This document shows, piece by piece, positions 57,747 to 64,000 of a DNA stretch of 64,000 nt. This DNA comes from Papilionanthe hookeriana x Papilionanthe teres (lineage: Eukaryota > Streptophyta > Magnoliopsida > Asparagales > Orchidaceae): positions 46,340,540-46,404,539 of the forward strand of contig CM040432.1 of NCBI GenBank assembly GCA_022702705.1, in the 5' to 3' direction. Under the pieces are notes generated by a model. It was not told where the DNA came from. It saw only the letters and a program-made list of their open reading frames with translations, and did not search any database. Position numbers and translations under genes: made by a program. How positions within the stretch are numbered: the stretch's first letter is position 1; each line of letters starts with the position of its first letter.

Positions 57747-58390
57747 GTGGTTGCTTACTCTGTTATCCAGATACCATACGTAAGTGTGACTATACTCCTC
57801 GCCACTTGCAAGGTCGCCATGACTTTTTCTTCATGGAGCAACACCACCTCTGGTTCCTCTTTGGACGATTCTTGCGTGAACTCTTTGAGGATTGCCTTCT
57901 CGTCTTCGGGCAAGGGATTTGCCGCTCCCTCGACAAACATCAATGATGGCTCCTCGTCATGGAGGCTAGTAAGGTTCGCTTCCTCTTCGGGCTTCTCGCT
58001 ACGGAATTCAGATGCGTAGTGTCCGTACTTTTGACAAGTGTAACACTTCACTGTGTTCTTTTCTTTGCGGGGTTTGATGTCTTCTTGTCGAGGTGAGCTT
58101 TCTCCTCCTCTAGCTTGCCCTCATCCCCTCCCTTTGCCACTACCTCAGCTATCTCCACCGTTGCCGCCGCTACTCGACGATTCGGAAGAAAAATCAGCTT
58201 CTCTATTTTTTTTCATTCGTGACATCCATTCTGCATGCGTGAGCAAGAGGTGCTTCTCCTCCTCTAGGTCTTCGTAGCCGCGAATTCTCTCTTCGTGGAC
58301 TTTAAGACAACCGACGACCTCCTCGACGGTCATGTTTTTGAGGTCACCGAATTGCTCGATCGCGGTGATGATCTGCATGTATTTTTATGG
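57747..58390 (-). pseudogene. copia gag (UBN2-type), N-terminus missing, and protease start
   Basis: Begins inside gag with ITAIEQFGDLKNMTVEEVVG and the HEERIRGYED block (58378-58145). A stop after GGNGGDS interrupts. The zinc knuckle at about 58045 reads CYTCQKYGHYASEF: the last Cys of CX2CX4HX4C is Phe. An acidic linker follows (57755-58051). At 57750-57785 the protease active site reads YLDNRVSNHMTG, where copia proteases have D-(S/T/N)-G-A-S: the Gly and Ala are replaced, so the protease is probably dead. Confidence 0.88.
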
Positions 58391-59034
58391 TACGGTTGTT
58401 GACCACATTTTTTAGGTCATTTTTTTCTCTCTCTCTTTAGAGCCTAGGATCTAGCTTTAGGATTTTCCTATTTTGGACTCTCTTAGAGGACTAGACTGGG
58501 ACCCACCATATTTAGGAATTTAAGCCATTTCCTCGCTCCTCGAAGTTTCATATGGACGGCTCTAAATCCTTGACACTTAATTGAGTCGATTAAAATTCGA
58601 CGTATTGAAACTCTTGTCGAGTTCCTATAAGGATTTAAAAGCCATAGGTGGACCCCACTGCGTGCGACGTTTGACTTTTGGCCACGAGCAATATGTTTGG
58701 CTATGGTTCTCGCTTAGGCGAAGACCGGTGAATAATTTGCTCGTTAAGTGGCTCCGGTCGGGTCAAAATAAATTCATTTTTTTGCGACGTTACGCAAATT
58801 TAATTTAAATTGATGTGACCGTCGGCGAATTTTTCTGAATGGCCCCGGATGACGAAACGGACTGCGCCGATGCGTCCGGAACGTCGATTTTAGCTGGGAA
58901 GGACATATAACTCGATAGGATTTTGAGTCGGCTCGAATTACGCATAAAGCAATGAATTTAAATACAATAATAATAATAATAAATATTTTCTTAAGTGATA
59001 AAATATATTAAACTATATGCCCTAAACTCACGAT

Positions 59035-59250
59035 CACTATTCACTCTCCCCATTCTCACGCACGCGCCTTCGATCCCTTTCCCCGTGCCCTAACCGGTCC
59101 TCGCCGTTTCCTTCTTCGATAGCGGCCGTCGAGAAATTTCTAACCGGTTTTCCGGTCGCCTTCCTTCTTCCCGACCCACAACCGACATTCGCTGTCGGTC
59201 ATAACTGTCGGTCGTATTTCCTAACTGTTCTTCCCGCTCAAACAGGTCGG
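59035..59250. other. Pyrimidine- and CpG-rich block
   Basis: Plus strand rich in C and T with many CG dinucleotides. Contains three AACCGGT(C/T) copies (59092, 59140 and a close relative) and two GTCGGTC copies near 59193-59213. Preceded by an (AAT)n run at 58962-58983. Could be a promoter-proximal or LTR block; no further support. Confidence 0.4.
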
Positions 59251-60776
59251 GTGACCTTCCTTCTTGTGAATCTTGATTGGTTTCTTACCTTTGTGGTGTG
59301 TTCTCCTCACACTCGGTCTTCACTGTTAGTAAGCACCTCTTCCCCCGCCTGACTATAGATACTCCCTTAGGGTGGAAATTTAAGAGGGACGATGAAATTT
59401 TTGTATCCCGCTTGAGATTTCATTTGTTGCTTCCTCTGGAGTTTACGATTGCTGGAACGAGTAATTCATCTGTGAGAATTGGAATTTCTTCGTCGGTCAT
59501 TGCCTTTGGGTTTTCAGACTTTCTGAGAAGTAAGTTTTCCTCTGATGCTATATGAGATTTGATTTAAAGATGGATAAGTATAATTCTGAAGTGAATTACT
59601 TCAGATTTCATTCCTTCCCAAGGATATTAGCTTGCGTTTTACTTCCCTTGTTTTTTTTAGTGAGAGTTTTCGATAAGATTTCTGCAAATCTTATTTATAC
59701 TATTCTACAATTAGGGATGTTTGACATAATGAAGAAGTTCCGCCCTGAATTAAAATCTGAATCAGTTCACTTTATCCTATTCAAGCTTTGATGCAGATCT
59801 CTTTTAAGATCATAAACTTCGTTTGATTGATTGGAGGCGGTTTAGTCTTACGCTATTCGAATCTGAGATATTGTTTTATAATTCACTTAAACTGTGATTA
59901 TGACAGTTCTTTCATAATTCTGGATTCAATTAAGTTATCGGCTTCTTCGTTATTTGTTTTGCTGATAAGCTGCAAAAAAAATGATGATAAATCCAAGTCT
60001 TCATCTCTTTATTTGGGTGTATAGTTGTGTTATCATTCTTACACCTTCAATATGTATATCATGAAGGCTTACTTTGAGATATTCAACTCTGTTTTCTTTT
60101 AGTCTTTTTTTTACTACCTTACACTCCCAAGATGACTTATACCTTTGGGACATGTAAATCTTTGCACGCATTCTTCACTAGTTGGTTTACAAGTATTTTA
60201 GTCATTCATTAAGATTATTATTTCATATCATTAAATATTGAATTCTTGGCCTAAAAGAAAAATTTTCTTGAATGAAATATCTTGATTTAAATTTCATCAG
60301 TTTATGTTATTCTAAGAAGGGCCGTTTCAAGAGCTTTATAAAAGCTATCTGATCCATTCTCTTGAAAAATTCAGTTGGAGAACTTGGATCCATGCATATG
60401 GTTTTCTGAAATCCTAAATATGACACTTGAATCCAAACAATGCATTTGCACATATTACAATGTGCTGCGGTATCAATGCGGCTAATATTTTGTGTATGGT
60501 ATTGAAAGTTGAATATATTTCTTGGGTATTAACCCATTTTTCATTTTTTTTAGTTCTTTCATTCCTTTATTGTCTTTATTTTAGTCATTGGATCTCTAGT
60601 TGATAAACAGTGAGACTTTCGGTGGAAGCAATGGTTGGGGAATTGATTTGAATGATTGGCTGGTTTTGTATCTGATTGAAGTAGAGTAATAACCTCTTCA
60701 AATTAGCTCATTCCTTCGAGAGCTGCCACTTTAAAAGTTCAAGCTATTATTCAATATCCCCCGGATCCGAAAGATT

Positions 60777-60838
60777 TACATACATACCTCACGATTCTTA
60801 TACGTTTACATATCCGGCATTTAAACTTCAATTTCTGT
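60777..60838 (+). repeat. Isolated unit of the 59-bp satellite
   Basis: ACATACATACCTCACGATTC, TTACATATCC and TTTAAACTTCAATTTCTG match one full unit of the array at 42168-43090 in order and spacing. It stands alone here. Confidence 0.7.
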
Positions 60839-61969
60839 ATATGCATGATCCCTTACTCATACATGAAAAGGAGTATTTCAACTTTTTAAAAAAAAAAAAA
60901 ATTAAAACAATAATAATTTGATGTGGTATGAAATATTTAGCTGATATATATGTTGAAGGTAAAATTTCGGTGGTGAATATAAATATGTAAGAATTGAGTG
61001 GCATAAATGTAAATCTGTCATTGTTCTTTAATGGTTGTAATACAAATGACATGTTATACATTATCATTATTATCTTTATCTAAGCCTCAGTAAAAAAAAT
61101 AAGAGGTAGATGGATTTTTTTTTTAGTAGGATTAATTGGCAAATTTCATAAGTTTTTTTTTTTCTTTCTTTTTTGGAATTCCTATTCAAATTTGAGGTGC
61201 CATTGAAGTTAATCTTATGTCAAGAATTTTGGAGTATGTAGGTAATACTTTCTGTTATTATAACATTTATATGTTAATTATTTACTTAATTATAAGCTAC
61301 CAAAATATTTATTCTCCTAATAAATCATGTCGGGCTTTCTACATAATCATTATAATTTTGTTGAAAATTTAATTTGCAAGTTTTTCATAGCGACACGACA
61401 TATATATCATTCAACCTCTATGTGCTTGAGATTCTATTTATAGGTCATCTTTATAAATAAAGGAAAAATTAATTGATATATATATATATGAAGTTTTTTT
61501 TTCTTTCTTTCCATTCACTATTAATGCTGCTTTGGTTGGCATGAATATTGGGATTGACACTTGCTGAAATTTGATGAAATTTGCTTTCGGCTTGCATGAA
61601 ATATATGGGTATGAAGACAATGTAAGAATACATGTACATTTCTCTTTGAGAAATTCTTAAAGTATACGCTAGTTACATGAGTATATTTTAAGTTTGAATT
61701 AGGATATGGAAAGCTAGTACTTTACAATTACTTGGAAAATTCTCTCTTCCGGTCTTGTGATATGAAAACATTTAAATGGTTGACTATGCATATGAAATAT
61801 CAAAGTGGGGGCATAAGTCGGACATGCGGGGTACAGGCAATGATGCACACTCGAATAATCGTGCTTTTATAGCCGAGACAAATAATAAAAATCAATACTC
61901 AGAGATAGATGCCCATTTTACCTTGAGTTAGGTAGTTTTAATCCGTACCTTTAAGAAATCTATGAACCG

Positions 61970-62620
61970 ACAATAGATACTACGACACCAGATATTATGC
62001 TGGTTCAGTAACAGATACTTCAATAACAAGATACTACACTACACTTGCACGACAATAAACACCACGCTTGCACAACAGATACTACGCCAACACATCAAAC
62101 CAAATGTCACACACATAGTATAACACATATCACATCACACACATAGTACAACACATATCACATCACACACATAGCACATCATACACAACACATTTAGTAC
62201 ATCAAATCAAACACGACATATCAAACACATCGCATCAAACACAACACATTTAATTATTAAACTTATTATACACACCCTACACATTAAACATCACATAAAC
62301 ACTATATATTAACCATCACACATACACACTACACATAACACATTGCACATTACACACTATACACTGTATATTACACATACACATCACATATTAAATATCA
62401 CACACACACACACACACACATACCACTTATTAAATCACATACACTACACATTACCCTACTACACACTACCCAATACACACTACACACCATGCACTAATTA
62501 ATACACATTACACACCACAGACCAGATACTACGTACCAGATATTACACTGATAAGAACTCAGATACTACGATAACAGATACTCCACTCTCAAAACTCAGA
62601 TACTACAAACTGGTTCACTC
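61970..62620. repeat. CACATA-rich cryptic repeat bordered by AGATACTACG motifs
   Basis: 62090-62530 is a degenerate ACACAT/CACATCACACA repeat with a pure AC run at 62398-62420. On both sides (61970-62085 and 62520-62610) the decamer AGATACTACG or close variants (AGATATTA, AGATACTCC) recurs every 15-35 bases. Confidence 0.8.
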
Positions 62621-62982
62621 ACTAATTAAGTGGTAGGGATTAGGATTGCCTACTCTAGGGTGATTTGTCGGTGACTTTATCCGAGATTGATACAGACTTC
62701 AGTACTTCGGGTTGCCTGTGGGATCGAGATAAAAAAAAAGAAGTCTACAGACTGAGCCTATCCTCAAATAGAATTCTTATTCCCCCACTTTGATCTTTTA
62801 TATGTTTATAGCTAAACTTGATTGTATAGTTGCTTGTAGCTATTAGCTTGCTTCCGAGACATCGACGGAGTTGGCCAGGTACACTTTTTTTTTATTGTAT
62901 AGTTCATTTACTTTCTTTATTACATGCATCTCTTTACTTTTGTATATGTACTTACCTGTATTCATACTTTTCTTTTATGCTT

Positions 62983-63486
62983 GACCCTAGGATAGGCCAT
63001 TTAGGGCATGGTTATTTCCTTTTTATTATACATGTTTATTTTAATTATTCCCTCGCACATACCCTTAGGATAGGCCGTTCGAGGCATGGTCTTCTCTTTT
63101 CTCTCCTATTCTATCCTTTCTCGAGACGAGATGACAGAAGACGAATGAAGGATCTTCGATCAGACTTTCATAGATTTAAATAACATCTATAGGGCGTCGA
63201 GGTCGTCGTTTGATACGACGTAAATCCTCACATTATCTTTTAGGACTTAGTACGATCGTACATCGTACAATATAAGTCCTAAACTGTTTAGGATTCCGAG
63301 GTTGTCGTTTGGCATGACATAAATCCTCTCATATTTTTGGGTCATTTACACATGACATGTAAATATAAATCCCAATTCATCTAAATAATTTTCAAGATTG
63401 AAATATAAACACAACTTCACTTTCAAAGATGTCAAGTCTAATCATAGGTTAGTTTGAGATGTCACTGAAGCTCCTTCAGTATCTTA
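62983..63486 (+). repeat. Module B, second direct copy
   Basis: Left part has two copies of ACCC(T)TAGGATAGGCC(A/G)TT...GGCATGGT about 74 bp apart (62985 and 63061), not seen in the first B. From 63190 it has the B hairpin units: GTCGAGGTCGTCGTTTGATA with CGACGTAAATCCTCACAT, then a second unit from 63281. It then aligns to 36780-36893 up to the A start. Confidence 0.65.
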
Positions 63487-64000
63487 GACATCTCCTACTT
63501 TTCATACCTTTGGATTCCGAAAATAACTATTCCACATTGAACCATTCCCTTTGATTTTCCTATAACCAATCGTGAAAACCTAAACATTGATATTCTTGAA
63601 GACGAAGCCCATGATCCTTATCGAGAGTTTTCTTAGGTGATTTCGGTTACTTAAGATGTAATTAACTATAGGGGCTTGCCTCTATAGGGAATTAAGAACC
63701 CAGATTAATCTAAACCCTATCTAATCTTATTAGATAGGGGAATTTGTCGGCTATAAAATATGCATACCAAAATAGAGTCATAAACCTTTTAAGTTTAGAC
63801 AGTTAAGCCTACTAACAAGTGGTACGCTCATCTTTCAGGATGATGTGTCACTTGTAGTATCGTGCTCAACTATTTAAACTATTTGATATGAGATCTATCT
63901 GGTCTCATTATTTTCAAAAATAAAATAATATATCACCATTTTCAAAATCAAAATAAAAATACTTTACCTATTACATTAAATTAAATTTTCAAATTTTATT
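63487..64000 (+). mobile_element. Family A repeat, start of another direct copy (runs off window)
   Basis: From GACATCTCCTACTT onward it matches 36898-37390 nearly throughout: ATCGAGAGTTTTCTTAGGTG, AAGATGTAATTAACTATA, the palindrome at 63666-63687, GGGGAATTTGTCGGCTATAAAA at 63737-63757, and the closing TTTAAACTATTTGATATGAGATC. The rest lies outside the window. The start motif itself is altered (TTAGACATC instead of TGTGACATC). Confidence 0.8.
63666..63687. promoter_or_regulatory. Conserved 10-bp palindrome in family A, copy 2 of 2
   Basis: Arms CTATAGGGGC and GCCTCTATAG around TT. Compared with 37081-37102, pair 6 has changed from A-T to G-C on both arms, keeping the pairing, and pair 7 is a G-T wobble. 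Confidence 0.7.

Larger units (their letters stand above)
55913..58396 (-). mobile_element. Ty1/copia element, 5' part (gag to RT N-terminus)
   Basis: Right-hand half of the copia element whose left half is 44927-46565. It reads gag, protease, integrase, then the RT start from right to left. It stops at 58396, where an inverted family A end begins, so the gag N-terminus, 5' leader and 5' LTR are absent. Codon content is GC-richer than the surroundings. Frames are largely open, so this copia was fairly young when it was broken. Confidence 0.93.
58397..62980 (-). mobile_element. Family A-like repeat, second inverted copy (diverged)
   Basis: Starts TGTTGACC on the plus strand and for about 300 bp follows the inverted copy at 30701 (CTTAGAGGACTAGACTGGGACCCACC near 58481, GAGTTCCTATAAGGATT near 58619). 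The far end near 62873-62925 (GCCAGGTACACTTTT, then ATTG...TTCATTTAC) matches 35944-35990. The middle is poorly conserved and includes a pyrimidine-rich block with CpGs (59035-59250), scattered weak frames (59277-60024) with no domain, one 59-bp satellite unit and a CACATA array. I am confident of the two edges, not of the middle. Confidence 0.5.

Overview
The window is a repeat-dense stretch of a nuclear plant genome, most likely a flowering plant. The evidence is the company of elements: plant L1-type LINEs (DUF4283/CCHC ORF1; endonuclease-RT-RNase H ORF2), a Ty1/copia element, Athila-type Ty3/gypsy elements with a plant-specific env-position ORF, and a tRNA-derived SINE. I found no intact host gene, no rRNA, no functional tRNA and no CRISPR. 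Every coding stretch I recognise is a transposable-element gene, and nearly all are broken. Two assembly gaps are present (500 N and 23 N). The species cannot be named from this sequence.

Layout. 1-2573: AT-rich, unassigned, with one hairpin-forming inverted repeat. 2574-10333: three LINE remnants. One is on + (ORF1 plus 3' end) and two are on - (ORF2), each bordered by GT/AC/AT microsatellites. 10834-16110: first copy of a large non-coding repeat that I call family A. 16150-21808: 3' half of an old Athila-like element (two decayed env-position ORFs, polypurine tract, 3' LTR). 21809-27588: more family A, with a 1.8-kb palindromic AATTAA-type tandem array between two A ends. 27602-29963: a SINE, a long (AT)n and a + strand LINE cut at the 23-N gap. 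29987-42167: a large composite in which an inverted A copy and a direct A copy are joined through a short module, B. 42168-43090: satellite-like array of about 59-bp units. 44927-58396: a Ty1/copia element on -, split by a complete Athila-like element at 46566-55912 with a perfect 5-bp target duplication. 58397-64000: a second inverted-A / B / direct-A arrangement running off the window.

Insertion order can be read directly. The copia element was there first; the Athila-like element jumped into its RT domain (GTGGT duplication); an A-family end replaced the copia gag N-terminus and 5' LTR. The Athila-like element carries gag and protease but no reverse transcriptase, RNase H or integrase, so it must have moved with enzymes supplied in trans.

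The most unusual content is family A/B. It is 5.3 kb long in its best copy, non-coding, and present as at least seven pieces in both orientations. Several copies end in TGAGGTCAACA preceded by a small hairpin. It contains a promoter-like TATA/poly(A) block, a CpG-rich core and a strongly G/T-skewed arm. It occurs twice in the same inverted-A / B / direct-A order. It may be a large retrotransposon derivative with very long LTRs or a fold-back element. I could not match it to a named family from sequence alone.
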